NCBI GenBank assembly: GCA_937890525.1
Contig: CALADI010000002.1
Coordinates: 1-56,176, forward strand
Origin: an uncultured Clostridia bacterium
Lineage (GTDB): Bacteria > Bacillota > Clostridia > Oscillospirales > Oscillospiraceae
Direction of reading: 5' to 3'
DNA: 56,176 bases
The notes beneath the pieces were generated by a model, which searched no databases, was not told the DNA's origin, and saw nothing but the letters and a program-made list of their open reading frames with translations. The position numbers were made by a program, and so were the translations under genes. Each line of letters opens with the position of its first letter. Position 1 is the stretch's first letter. This document shows, in pieces, positions 30,989 to 40,214 of this stretch.

Positions 30989-31735
30989 TTATGTAAGTAA
31001 TAAGGACTTATAAAAGTCCAGCGTGGAAAACCCCCGCTCCAACTGGGTGGTCAGGTAGCTTTCCGTGATTTGCGCAAGACATTCCATAGCCTGCTCCGGC
31101 AGTCGAAAGGAGAAGAGCCGTTGACTTTCGCAGGATGTGATATAGCGCATAGCCGAAAGGATCCCCGGTTCAAGGGGCATTCGGATACCATCGGAGCCGG
31201 AGTCCCGGCAGCTGCTGCATTCCAGACGGCCGTTGGACAAGTCGAATCGATCCGGCCACGGTTCGCCGCATTGGTGACATCCGGAAAGATCCGGGAAGAA
31301 ACCCGCAATGCACGCCGCTCGAAGTTCGAACACAGCCTTGACCTTGTCCTCCGGCTGTGCCAGCTTTGATAATCCATACAGACAGTTCAGCACCAGCGAT
31401 TGCAGTTCCGGGGAGGGCATGTCCTCTTGACTCAGTACCTCAGCCACCTGTGCAAAATAAGTAGCAAGGCTCAGACGGGTCAGATCCCGGCGCAGGTCGT
31501 GAAACAGTTCCAGACTGACGGCTTCATTGATGGTGTACATTCCCCGGTATTCGAATAGTGTAAACTCCGAGTAAGCAAGGAGCTGGCATTGGGCTGTCAG
31601 CGGAGAATTCTTCCGCCGCAGCCCTCGTGCCTTGGCTGTCAATTTGCCGTGCTCCCGGGTCAGCAGGGTCAGCAGAACATCATGATCTTTGTACTCCGTT
31701 CGCCGGAGCACCAATCCCTGTATTTTCAGATACAT
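30989..31735 (-). CDS. recO: DNA repair protein RecO
   Basis: RecO loads RecA onto SSB-coated DNA with RecF/RecR. The 248-aa protein has the N-terminal OB fold (MYLKIQGLVLRRTEYKDHD, TREHGKLTAKARGLRR) and a zinc site near CHQCG ... CSSC. ATG 31735 follows GGGAGGAAG. It overlaps the small yqzL gene upstream by 56 bp. Confidence 0.94.
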   Translation of the reverse strand: MYLKIQGLVLRRTEYKDHDVLLTLLTREHGKLTAKARGLRRKNSPLTAQCQLLAYSEFTLFEYRGMYTINEAVSLELFHDLRRDLTRLSLATYFAQVAEVLSQEDMPSPELQSLVLNCLYGLSKLAQPEDKVKAVFELRAACIAGFFPDLSGCHQCGEPWPDRFDLSNGRLECSSCRDSGSDGIRMPLEPGILSAMRYITSCESQRLFSFRLPEQAMECLAQITESYLTTQLERGFSTLDFYKSLLLT

Positions 31736-31829
31736 TTGCTTCCTCCCGCCGCCGAGCCGCATGGAATGCCAGATAGCACTCCGGCGCTCCCGTATCCAGA
31801 AACAGCTTCCAGTAATCCGCAGAATTCAT
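31680..31829 (-). CDS. yqzL: YqzL-like small protein between era and recO
   Basis: A 49-aa ORF begins MNSADYWKLFLDTGAPECYL behind GGGAGGAATGC. The pattern W-K-x-F-x-x-T-G-x-x-x-x-Y-L is that of YqzL, a tiny conserved protein found between era and recO in Bacillus and clostridia. Its last third overlaps the recO start in another frame. Function is unknown. Confidence 0.78.
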   Translation of the reverse strand: MNSADYWKLFLDTGAPECYLAFHAARRREEANVSENTGIGAPANGVQRS

Positions 31830-31885
31830 TTTGCATTCCTCCCGCTGTTAGCATTTGCAGCAAGGGGGAAAGATACTCCTGTAAA

Positions 31886-32773
31886 TTATTCGCTGTACCC
31901 AAAATTCCGCACCAGAAAGTCGCTGTCTCTCCAGTTCTCCTTCACCTTGACCCATGTGGTCAGGTAGACTTTGGTGCCCATGAACCGCTCGCAATCCGCC
32001 CGGGCCATAGAGGAGATCTTCTTCAGCATCGCACCCTGCTTGCCGATGATGATGCCCTTGTGGCTGGCTTTCTCACAATAGATGGTGGCGTCAATATCGA
32101 TGATGCCGTTGTCCCGCTCAGAGAAGGTAGTGATCTCCACGGCAGTTCCGTGGGGGACCTCCCGATCCAGACACCACAAAAGTTTCTCCCGGATGATCTC
32201 CGCCATGACTTGGCGCTCCGGCTGATCGGTGGTCATATCCTCCGGGAACAGGAAGGGGCTTTCCGTGGCGACCTTCTCGCACTCCGCAAGCAGCTCGTCC
32301 AGACCATCTCCGTTCTTTGCGGAGATAGGGATGATAGCTTGGAAGTTCCCCGCCTGAGAGTAGGCGGCGATGACGCTGAGCAGAGTCTCTTTTTCCACCG
32401 TGTCGATCTTATTGATGAGCAGCACCACCGGGCATTTCTTGGCGCTGAGCTGCTCAATAAGGGTCTGCTCCTGCTGTCCCACATTGGCAATGGGCTCCAC
32501 CACCAGAATGGTCATGTCCACATCCGCAATGGAGTCCTTGGTCACATTGACCATGTAATCTCCCAGCTTGGTTCTGGGCTTATGGAAGCCTGGGGTGTCC
32601 ATGAATACGAACTGGGTTTGCCCCCGGGTCAGGATGCCTGCAATGCGGTTGCGGGTGGTCTGAGGCTTGTTGGATACGATGGCGATTTTTTCGCCGATGA
32701 GTTTATTCATCAGGGTGGACTTGCCTACATTGGGCCGTCCGGCAATGGTGATCATAGCGGTCTTTGTAGCCAT
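31886..32773 (-). CDS. era: GTPase Era
   Basis: Era is a ribosome-assembly GTPase that binds the 3' end of 16S rRNA. The 295-aa protein has GRPNVGKST (G1), DTPGFH (G3), NKID (G4) and a C-terminal KH domain (GKQGAMLKKISSMAR). AGGAGAAAACC precedes ATG 32773; the frame is open to 32815. It is followed by yqzL and recO. Confidence 0.96.
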   Translation of the reverse strand: MATKTAMITIAGRPNVGKSTLMNKLIGEKIAIVSNKPQTTRNRIAGILTRGQTQFVFMDTPGFHKPRTKLGDYMVNVTKDSIADVDMTILVVEPIANVGQQEQTLIEQLSAKKCPVVLLINKIDTVEKETLLSVIAAYSQAGNFQAIIPISAKNGDGLDELLAECEKVATESPFLFPEDMTTDQPERQVMAEIIREKLLWCLDREVPHGTAVEITTFSERDNGIIDIDATIYCEKASHKGIIIGKQGAMLKKISSMARADCERFMGTKVYLTTWVKVKENWRDSDFLVRNFGYSE

Positions 32774-32811
32774 GGTTTTCTCCTTTTGTATGTGTGTGAT
32801 GGTTAATGGGA

Positions 32812-33315
32812 TCAATCCCGGGACATTCCGTCAATGGTTGCGGCGATGGCTTCCTCTCTGGCGCGCATCTGCGCCTTCTGGGGTCCTTCGTCCAGATGGT
32901 CGTAGCCCAGCAGATGGAGCATGGAGTGGATGGTGAGATACCCAACCTCCCGCTTTACGCTGTGGCCGAATTCCTTGGCCTGCGCCTTTGCCCGCTCCAG
33001 AGAGATGGCCATATCCCCCAAGGGGCAGGCGTTGGTCTCCGGGTCCAGATAAGGCGTCCAGTCCGCAGGGGGATTCCCGGGGATCAAGTCGAACATAGGA
33101 AACGAGAGCACATCCGTTGCACGGTCAATGTTCCGGCTGGCGGCGTTGATGGCGCGGATGCCGGAATCGTCGGTCACCAGCACATTGATCTCACAGCAGG
33201 CAGTGATATGCTCTGCATCCAGCGTGGCTTCGATGCATTGGCGGATGTTCCGGGTAATGGGGACATTCAGCAGCGAGGGTTTGTCATATGTGAGATTGAT
33301 CTTTAGTTTAGCCAT
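32812..33315 (-). CDS. ybeY: Endoribonuclease YbeY
   Basis: YbeY is a metal-dependent RNase that works in 16S rRNA maturation and rRNA quality control. The 167-aa protein has the zinc motif HSMLHLLGYDH and the preceding DVLSFPM segment. The start is ATG 33315 with AGAGGAAA upstream, overlapping the phoH stop by 8 bp. The gene order phoH-ybeY-era is classical. Confidence 0.95.
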   Translation of the reverse strand: MAKLKINLTYDKPSLLNVPITRNIRQCIEATLDAEHITACCEINVLVTDDSGIRAINAASRNIDRATDVLSFPMFDLIPGNPPADWTPYLDPETNACPLGDMAISLERAKAQAKEFGHSVKREVGYLTIHSMLHLLGYDHLDEGPQKAQMRAREEAIAATIDGMSRD

Positions 33316-34333
33316 TGTTGTATTTCCTCTTATACTTTCCGTCAAATTTTCCACGGGGAAGGTCCTGCTTGGGCACTTGCTTCTTTTCCTCCGCTTTTTC
33401 ATAGGCGTTGATGATCCGCTGCACCAGCGCATGGCGCACCACATCGGCAGAGGTCAGGCGGCAGATGGCAATGTCCTTCACCCCATCCAGCACCCGCATG
33501 GCGTCCTTCAGCCCGGATACCTTCTCCTCCGGCAGGTCGATCTGGGTCACATCGCCGGTGATGACGATTTTAGATCCAAAGCCCAGACGGGTCAGGAACA
33601 TCTTCATCTGCTCACGGGTGGTGTTCTGGGCTTCATCGAGGATGATGAAGCTGTCGTCCAGCGTTCTTCCTCGCATATAGGCAAGGGGCGCTACCTCGAT
33701 AGATCCCCGCTCCTGATACTTCTGGAATGTGTCCGCTCCCAGCATATCAAACAGCGCATCATACAGCGGGCGCAGGTAGGGATCCACCTTGTTTTGCAGA
33801 TCTCCCGGCAGGAAACCCAGCCGCTCGCCGGCTTCCACCGCCGGTCGGGGCAGAATGATCCGATTTACCGTCCGCTCTCGGAATGCTGCCACTGCGGCCG
33901 CCACAGCAAGGTAAGTCTTGCCTGTGCCGGCAGGTCCGACACCTAAAGTGATGGTATTGCTCTGGATGGCCTTCATATAGGTCTGCTGTCCCACCGTCTT
34001 TGCTTTGATAGGCTTTCCTTTGGCGGTGATGCAGACCACATCCTTTGCCATCTTCTGCACCAGATCGTCATTGTCCTCCTGCACCAAGGTGATGAGATAG
34101 CGCACCCGCTGTTCATCGATCTGCTCCCCACGGGACGCCAGCTTCAGCAGTCCATCCACGGTACGGACTGCCTTATCTGCGGCTTCCTCCTCCCCTGTGA
34201 TCTTCAGCTCACTGCCGCGGTTTACGATCTTGACCCCAAGGGCTTCCTCGATTCGTTTGATATTCTCATCGAAGGATCCGAATACAGCGATCAGATCCTC
34301 CATTCGTTCGGCGTTAATCGTTCTTTCCGTCAT
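33308..34333 (-). CDS. PhoH family ATPase (PhoL)
   Basis: The 341-aa protein has an N-terminal KH-like segment and a PhoH helicase-like ATPase with GVGPAGTGKTYLAVA (Walker A), FIILDEAQNTT (Walker B) and ITGDVTQIDLP. The role is probably in RNA metabolism alongside YbeY, by gene association. It overlaps the end of yqfD by 20 bp. Confidence 0.94.
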   Translation of the reverse strand: MTERTINAERMEDLIAVFGSFDENIKRIEEALGVKIVNRGSELKITGEEEAADKAVRTVDGLLKLASRGEQIDEQRVRYLITLVQEDNDDLVQKMAKDVVCITAKGKPIKAKTVGQQTYMKAIQSNTITLGVGPAGTGKTYLAVAAAVAAFRERTVNRIILPRPAVEAGERLGFLPGDLQNKVDPYLRPLYDALFDMLGADTFQKYQERGSIEVAPLAYMRGRTLDDSFIILDEAQNTTREQMKMFLTRLGFGSKIVITGDVTQIDLPEEKVSGLKDAMRVLDGVKDIAICRLTSADVVRHALVQRIINAYEKAEEKKQVPKQDLPRGKFDGKYKRKYNNG

Positions 34334-35516
34334 CGTTCGTATCACCTTCAATAAATACTTCTGTTCCGCGCCTGCCGATCATCTCCCGGCAGGAATACGC
34401 TGACCGCAGGATGAGTCTGCCATCTTCTCTGCTCATTTGCTCCTGGCTTTCCCGGATCTGCCCGGCGATCATCTGCTGAGCCACAAGTGCCTGTGCCCAG
34501 CTTTGCATGGTTTGCTCAGCCGTTCCTTCGTCCCGCTCCACGCAGGACAGGGTACCCGGAGTATACTGCTCGATCACCAGACTGACCGCCAGTTTCCACC
34601 CCCCCGGCAAAACCAAGGGCTTTATCTCTGTCATTTTACCACATCCGGGGTATAGAATTCCACCATCTTCATGGAAATTTATTCGTTTTTTTCCGATGAT
34701 GAGCCCATATTTTTTGACTGGCTTCCCTTTTTGGATTACTGAAAGCGTGTTTTCCGGCAGCACAGTGCTGATCTGGCGGCGTGTCAATCCGTAAACCTCT
34801 CCATCCGCCCGGGATACCCCGGTGCATACCCCAAGATCTAGATACCCGGAAATCAGTATATCCCCTTTGCGGACAGCCTGCCCCTGCCTGCAAAGGGCCT
34901 TGCCCCCCGTAGCAGTATAGTCCGTTACCACGGCGTCACATCCGGCGATGATATGCCCGGGAGCCGGATCTTCCATCTGGGGATCCGGTCTACGCTCCTC
35001 TACGCTGACGGTGGCAACACATCCGCTGGTATTCACACCTACCCATGCCAGTTCCGGCAGGCGCTCCAACAGCTGATTTTTGATCTGCTCACTCCGAAGA
35101 TCCCGGCGGGATACCCCGAAGGATAGCCCCGCTTCCTCTGCGGCGCTTAGGATCTGCCGGTCGGGAAGATGTTGATTTCCCTGTACCCGAATAAACAGCA
35201 CCATGCTGGGTATCGCCAAGGATGCAGTCAAAACTGCCGCTATAAAACAGGTCAAGATCGGAACTCGCCCCACTTTTTTCATGTAAACCGGCAGCCCATA
35301 TACTCCCAATATCTCCCATTTTCCCCCGTCTGACGCCACGATTTGCCCCAAAATCTCAATCGCCAGCCGTGAGACGGTACACTCCATGCACACCGGCGAA
35401 GGATGCCGGACATCTCGTATCTGGATCCGGCGGGATAATTCCCCCAGAAGATGTTCCGGAACTGCCGAATACACACGCACACGGACATAGCCCGTGATCC
35501 TCCACCAAATATCCAT
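34314..35516 (-). CDS. yqfD: Sporulation protein YqfD
   Basis: YqfD is a membrane protein of the forespore/mother-cell system, required for sporulation in Bacillus and clostridia. This 400-aa protein has an N-terminal soluble part, one transmembrane segment (about 88-108), a POTRA-like stretch (GNQHLPDRQI ... LAWVGVN) and a large extracytoplasmic C-terminal domain. It starts one codon from the yqfC stop. Confidence 0.9.
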   Translation of the reverse strand: MDIWWRITGYVRVRVYSAVPEHLLGELSRRIQIRDVRHPSPVCMECTVSRLAIEILGQIVASDGGKWEILGVYGLPVYMKKVGRVPILTCFIAAVLTASLAIPSMVLFIRVQGNQHLPDRQILSAAEEAGLSFGVSRRDLRSEQIKNQLLERLPELAWVGVNTSGCVATVSVEERRPDPQMEDPAPGHIIAGCDAVVTDYTATGGKALCRQGQAVRKGDILISGYLDLGVCTGVSRADGEVYGLTRRQISTVLPENTLSVIQKGKPVKKYGLIIGKKRINFHEDGGILYPGCGKMTEIKPLVLPGGWKLAVSLVIEQYTPGTLSCVERDEGTAEQTMQSWAQALVAQQMIAGQIRESQEQMSREDGRLILRSAYSCREMIGRRGTEVFIEGDTNDDGKND

Positions 35517-35794
35517 CAAGGCTTTTCACGCTCCATCGAGATACTTTTGATTTGCCCGGAGAGAAACACCTGCTCCCGGTTCATACAGCAAAGCCGCAAT
35601 CCCTCTCCTTGAACGCAGACCACGCCGTAGGTGCTTGCTACCCGGATCTCTTGATCGCCGTAGCTGACGATGCCCTTGTGATGCTCCACAAGGACTCGCT
35701 TTGTACCAACCGCTTCCACCAAGGTCTGGACACCGGAAATACTGTCACGGTCACGAAGGGACTGGGACAACTCCCGAACGGTCTTCACATCCAT
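35516..35794 (-). CDS. yqfC: Sporulation protein YqfC
   Basis: This 92-aa member of the YabP/YqfC family has the beta-rich core (RVLVEHHKGIVSYGDQEIRV, GEGLRLCCMNREQVFLSGQI). It is produced early in sporulation by family knowledge and heads the yqfC-yqfD-phoH-ybeY-era-yqzL-recO-mutS2 cluster. AAGGAGG is very close to the ATG; an in-frame GTG one codon earlier is closer still. Confidence 0.88.
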   Translation of the reverse strand: MDVKTVRELSQSLRDRDSISGVQTLVEAVGTKRVLVEHHKGIVSYGDQEIRVASTYGVVCVQGEGLRLCCMNREQVFLSGQIKSISMEREKP

Positions 35795-35871
35795 CACCTC
35801 CTTGCCAGATTCTATGCGTCAAGGAGGGATGATTTACCACTTGGTGCATACTTTCTTGTGAGGTGAGTTGA

Positions 35872-36876
35872 TTGAAGAAGATCCGATTTCCATGGCGGAG
35901 CGCTGCCTACTGCGGTGCCCTTGCGTGTTTGATCTTAGACAGCCGATGTGCATCACAGGCTGCCGCAGATGCTCTGCGGCAATGTGCATACACCGTGATC
36001 CCATCCCTGTTTCCCATGCTAGTGGTGACCAATCTGATGCTTCCCGCCATTGTACGACTACGGCTGCCTAAGCTGTCCCGGCTTTGCCGCATTCCGCAAG
36101 GCAGCGAGGGGATCTTTCTGCTTGGGCTTGTAGGTGGTTTTCCGGTGGGGGCGCAATGCATCGCCCAGACGCCAATGGAGCGTTCCGATGCCCGGCGGAT
36201 GTTAGGGTTTTGCAACAATTGTGGTCCGGCCTTTGTCTTTGGGATGATCGGCAGCTTCTTTTCTGACCCAATGGTTCCGGTGATCCTGCTGCTGATCCAG
36301 ACCTTTTCCGCATTGACCATTGCAATGTTCTGGTCAGGAACGCCGGGATCGGCTGTCCCGGCACACATACCCAAGACTACATTGCCCAATGGGATACATC
36401 GCGCTGCGTCAGCCGTGACATCCATATGTGCGTGGGTCATCTTGGGAAATGTGGCCCTGTCCTTTGTACGGCGGTGGTTCTTCCCTTTTATGCCCCAATG
36501 GGTAGCATTGGCGCTGACGGGTGTAGTGGAGTTGACCAACGGCTGTATGCAGCTTTCCTGCATCCCTTGGGAGGGACTGCGATTTGTGGCAGCAGAGGGC
36601 TTTATGTGCTTTGGCGGCGGCTGTGTGCTGCTTCAGATCCAGTCAATGGCAGAGCCGGCGGGCATCCCAATGCATCCCTGTTTGGCGCAAAAACTCTGCC
36701 AGACCATGGTTGGGGTATCTCTGGCGTGCGTTTATCTAAAGATAGGCTTCGCCGGGCTGCTATGTGCGGCAGTCACGACATTCGGCGTAAAAATAGCAGT
36801 AGAAAAAAAGTCTAAACTGATGTATAATAACTCCCGCAAAGGGGGGAATACTTATGCTGTTTCGCAGACGAATTGA
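35872..36876 (+). CDS. YlbJ-like sporulation integral membrane protein
   Basis: The 334-aa polytopic protein has about eight hydrophobic helices and the Gate/nucleoside-recognition-type motif CNNCGPAFVFGMIG near residue 115, plus a GLVGGFPVGAQ motif. YlbJ family members are needed for spore formation. The start is TTG 35872 with AGGTGAG upstream. It diverges from yqfC, so the 77-bp gap must hold both promoters. Confidence 0.82.
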   Translation: MKKIRFPWRSAAYCGALACLILDSRCASQAAADALRQCAYTVIPSLFPMLVVTNLMLPAIVRLRLPKLSRLCRIPQGSEGIFLLGLVGGFPVGAQCIAQTPMERSDARRMLGFCNNCGPAFVFGMIGSFFSDPMVPVILLLIQTFSALTIAMFWSGTPGSAVPAHIPKTTLPNGIHRAASAVTSICAWVILGNVALSFVRRWFFPFMPQWVALALTGVVELTNGCMQLSCIPWEGLRFVAAEGFMCFGGGCVLLQIQSMAEPAGIPMHPCLAQKLCQTMVGVSLACVYLKIGFAGLLCAAVTTFGVKIAVEKKSKLMYNNSRKGGNTYAVSQTN

Positions 36877-37063
36877 AAAATCCTGTGAATATTGTGCCCA
36901 CAGCACCAGATGCAGTCAGGATCAGATGCTGTGCACCAAGCGGGGGATCGTAAGCGTTACATACGCCTGCCGAAAATTTTTGTACGACCCTTTCAAGCGG
37001 ATCCCGGTAAAGCCGAAGGCGCCGGATTTCCATAAATTTGACAATGACGATTTTACGCTGTAA
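36854..37063 (+). CDS. Small Cys-rich protein, unknown
   Basis: This 69-aa protein has the pattern C-x2-C-x5-C-x7-C-x11-C (SCEYCAHSTRC ... LCTKRG ... YACRKF), suggesting a metal-binding knuckle, and an acidic C-terminus (FDNDDFTL). It starts inside the end of the ylbJ-like gene, with its own TATAAT at 36822-36827 and a GGGGGG ribosome site. The function is not known to me. Confidence 0.75.
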   Translation: MLFRRRIEKSCEYCAHSTRCSQDQMLCTKRGIVSVTYACRKFLYDPFKRIPVKPKAPDFHKFDNDDFTL

Positions 37064-37098
37064 AAAATGCCACCGGGAACAAACCCCGGTGGCATTTT
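37062..37098. terminator. Bidirectional terminator between Cys-rich gene and ysxC
   Basis: AAAATGCCACCGGG (37064-37077) pairs with CCCGGTGGCATTTT (about 37085-37097), with A and T tracts on the two sides; used by both converging genes. Confidence 0.88.
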
Positions 37099-37125
37099 GC
37101 GTTATACTCTGCTTGCTGGGATGGA

Positions 37126-37725
37126 TCAATCCTTGGTACGGGACTGCTCTACGGCATCGATAATGATCTTCACCAGTTCATCCCGCCCTGTCCCCTTCTC
37201 TGCGGAAAACGGCACCAGAATGCACCCATCCGGCAGAGAAAGATCCACACGGATCCGCTCCAGATTGCTCTGGATCTCGCTCTTTTTCAGCTTATCCATC
37301 TTGTTGGCCACCACCACGAAGGGGCATCCCGTCTGCATAAAGTAGTCAGCCATCACGACATCGTTCTTGGTCGGCGCGTGGCGGGCATCCACGATCATAA
37401 TGCCCAGCGTGATCCGCCCGGAGGCAAAGTAAGCCTCCATCAGTCGTCCCCAGCGCTCCTTTTCTGCCATGGGCACCTTGGCATAGCCGTAGCCCGGCAG
37501 ATCCACGAAGTAGCACTTCTGATCCACATTAAAATAGTTGGCATGAATGGTCTTTCCCGGCGCTTCACCCACCCGGGCGAAATTCTTGCGCTGGAGGATC
37601 CTGTTGATCACGCTGGATTTTCCCACATTGGACTTTCCGGCGAAGGCGATCTCCGGCATGGATGCAGGGGGCAGCCCCTCCATACTGGCGCCGGACTTCA
37701 CAAATTCGACTTTTTGAAAATTCAT
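37126..37725 (-). CDS. ysxC: Ribosome biogenesis GTPase YsxC/EngB
   Basis: YsxC is a GTPase for 50S assembly. The 199-aa protein shows GKSNVGKSS (G1), DLPGYGYAK (G3) and NKMDK (G4). ATG 37725 follows GAGGTG; the frame is open further up to 37809. It lies 7 bp after lon, the normal lon-ysxC pair. Confidence 0.95.
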   Translation of the reverse strand: MNFQKVEFVKSGASMEGLPPASMPEIAFAGKSNVGKSSVINRILQRKNFARVGEAPGKTIHANYFNVDQKCYFVDLPGYGYAKVPMAEKERWGRLMEAYFASGRITLGIMIVDARHAPTKNDVVMADYFMQTGCPFVVVANKMDKLKKSEIQSNLERIRVDLSLPDGCILVPFSAEKGTGRDELVKIIIDAVEQSRTKD

Positions 37726-37732
37726 AGGCACC

Positions 37733-40129
37733 TCACTGTTGGATCTGGGGCTTGCGCTCAAGCATGGACTCGGGAGGGATCCGGCACAGAAGTTCCTGTG
37801 TATCTTCAATGGGATTCAGCGCCGTTTCCAGTACCGTGTCCGCTGTCACAGCGGTAACGAAATGAAGCTGGGAACGGACACATGGATCGATCTCCTCCAA
37901 ATCACGGGCATTTGCCTGAGGGATAACCACCGTCTTGATGCCATGGCGCAGCGCCGCCATGGTTTTCTCTTTCAATCCGCCGATGGGCAGGACTCTTCCA
38001 CGAATGGAGATCTCGCCGGTCATGGCAACATCTCGACGGACAGTCCGACCGGTCAGCGCGGATACAATGGCCGTGCATACGGTCACGCCCGCCGAGGGAC
38101 CGTCCTTCGGGACTGCGCCCTCTGGGAAATGGACATGAATATCCTTGGTCTTATAGAAGTCCATAGGCACGCCCAATTCCTTGGCGTGGGAGCGGATATA
38201 GCTTACTGCCGCACGGGCAGACTCCTTCATTACATCCCCTAGATTGCCGGTGAGCTCCAGCTTACCGGAGCCTTCCATCACATTGACCTCCACTTGAAGG
38301 ACTTCGCCGCCCACGCTGGTCCACGCAAGCCCGGTGACCAGTCCTACGGTGTCCATCGTTTCCCGATCCTCCGGCAGATACCGCCGAACGCCCAAGAATT
38401 CTTCCAAATTCTGATCGGAAACCGTGACCTTCTTGGGTGCATCCTCCCCCACCAGCAGAAGATCCGCTTTTCGGCAGATTTGTGCCGCCATACGCTCCAA
38501 ATTCCGAACGCCGGATTCACGGGTATAGCCCCGTATCATGGCGGCCAATGCGTCATCTGTGATCCGAAGCTGGCTCTTTTTCAGACCGTGTTTTTTTAGC
38601 TGCTTGGGGATAAGATGATCCTTGGCGATCTGCTTCTTCTCTTCATCGGTATAGCTGCCAAGTTCGATGACCTCCATACGGTCCAGCAACGGTCTGGGGA
38701 TGGTATCCAAAGTGTTGGCGGTGCAGATAAACAGCACATCGCTCAGATCCATGGGAATCTCAAGGTAGTGATCCCGATATGTATGGTTCTGCTCGCCGTC
38801 CAGCACCTCCAGCAGGGCTGCGCTGGGATCGCCCCGGTAGTCTGAGCCCATTTTGTCGATTTCATCCAGCAGGATCAGCGGATTCATGGATTTTGCCTGC
38901 CCCATAGCGGTAACGATCCGTCCCGGCATTGCGCCCACATAGGTCTTACGGTGTCCTCGAATGTCTGCTTCGTCCCGGACACCGCCCAAACTGATACGGA
39001 CCATATTACGCTTTAGGCTCTTGGCGATCGAATATGCAATAGAGGTCTTACCCACACCGGGAGGGCCCACAAGGCACAGCACCTGCGGGGGCATTTCCGG
39101 CGCCATCTGGCGCACCGCGAGGGTCTCCAAGATGCGTTCCTTCACCTTCTCCATGCCAAAGTGATCCCGGTCAAGTACCTTTCTGGAGGCCTGAATGTCC
39201 AACCGTTCCTTTGTTCTGATGTTCCACGGAAGGTCAAGCACGGTATCCAAGTAATTGCGGAGCACCGCCCCTTCAGAAGAACCAAAGGGCTGCTTCGCAA
39301 GACGATCTACATCCTTGAGCAGCTTTTCCTCCGTTTCCTTCGGGAATTGAAGACCGATGATTTGTGCCCGGTATTTTTCGCATTCGTTGGTTTCGTCATC
39401 CTCACCCAATTCCGAGCGGATGGCCTTGAGCTGTTCGCGCAGGTAGTAATCCCGCTGCCCTTGATCCATGCTGGCCCGTGCCTTGCTCTGGATTTCGAGT
39501 TCGATGGTCAGCATTTCGATTTCCCGCGCCAACAGCCGCAAAGCGGTGTCCAGTCGAGTAGTGGGATTCAATTGGAGCAGCAGGTCTGCCTTCTCCGGAT
39601 AATCAAAGGAAGAATACTGGGCAAGGCAGTCCGCAATGAAACCGGGATCTGTGGATGCCATCATCCGAAGCTGAAGTCCTTGGGCGCTGTGCTGTTGCAT
39701 TTCCATATAGGCTTGGAAGGCAAGGTTTGCCTCCCGAATGGTGGCACGGGTCTTGGTGGTCAGCGTATAGGGCTTGTCCTCTACCTGCATCACGCGGGCC
39801 AGCAGATAAGGATCCGTCTGATCGATCTGGCAAAGTTGGGCACGATACAGCCCCGTCACCAGTACACGGATGGTTTCCCCGGTTGTGCGGAGCATCTGCT
39901 TGATCTTTACAACCGTACCCATAACATACAGATCTTCCGGAGAGGGATCATCATCTTGAATATCCTTCTGCGGAACAAGGATCAAGGTCTGATCCTGTTC
40001 CATGGCCTTTTCCAGCGCTTTGACACTCTTTTCCCGGGCAATATCAAAATGCACCGTCTGGGCAGGGTACACCACGATGCCCCGCAGCGCCAGTACCGGC
40101 ATCTGCTGAGAAACAATAGGTTCTTGCAT
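37733..40129 (-). CDS. lon: ATP-dependent protease Lon
   Basis: The 798-aa protein has the N-terminal LON substrate domain (LALRGIVVYPAQTV), AAA+ with GPPGVGKTS and LLDEIDKMG, and the C-terminal protease with catalytic Ser in KDGPSAGVTV and the paired Lys in the GGLKEKTMAA helix. It degrades damaged and regulatory proteins. AAAGGGGGAA lies upstream of ATG 40129. A terminator separates it from clpX. Confidence 0.96.
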   Translation of the reverse strand: MQEPIVSQQMPVLALRGIVVYPAQTVHFDIAREKSVKALEKAMEQDQTLILVPQKDIQDDDPSPEDLYVMGTVVKIKQMLRTTGETIRVLVTGLYRAQLCQIDQTDPYLLARVMQVEDKPYTLTTKTRATIREANLAFQAYMEMQQHSAQGLQLRMMASTDPGFIADCLAQYSSFDYPEKADLLLQLNPTTRLDTALRLLAREIEMLTIELEIQSKARASMDQGQRDYYLREQLKAIRSELGEDDETNECEKYRAQIIGLQFPKETEEKLLKDVDRLAKQPFGSSEGAVLRNYLDTVLDLPWNIRTKERLDIQASRKVLDRDHFGMEKVKERILETLAVRQMAPEMPPQVLCLVGPPGVGKTSIAYSIAKSLKRNMVRISLGGVRDEADIRGHRKTYVGAMPGRIVTAMGQAKSMNPLILLDEIDKMGSDYRGDPSAALLEVLDGEQNHTYRDHYLEIPMDLSDVLFICTANTLDTIPRPLLDRMEVIELGSYTDEEKKQIAKDHLIPKQLKKHGLKKSQLRITDDALAAMIRGYTRESGVRNLERMAAQICRKADLLLVGEDAPKKVTVSDQNLEEFLGVRRYLPEDRETMDTVGLVTGLAWTSVGGEVLQVEVNVMEGSGKLELTGNLGDVMKESARAAVSYIRSHAKELGVPMDFYKTKDIHVHFPEGAVPKDGPSAGVTVCTAIVSALTGRTVRRDVAMTGEISIRGRVLPIGGLKEKTMAALRHGIKTVVIPQANARDLEEIDPCVRSQLHFVTAVTADTVLETALNPIEDTQELLCRIPPESMLERKPQIQQ

Positions 40130-40170
40130 AAAAATTCCCCCTTTCTGGGTCATATCTGGGAACATGAGAG

Positions 40171-40196
40171 AAAAGGGGGTAGTATACTACCCCCTT
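40171..40196 (-). terminator. Terminator of clpX
   Basis: GGGGGTAGTA (40175-40184) pairs with TACTACCCCC (40185-40194), a perfect 20-bp palindrome without a formal loop. On the - strand TTTTCTC follows. It lies between the clpX stop and the lon start. Confidence 0.8.
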
Positions 40197-40214
40197 AACA
40201 AAATCGTATCACGG

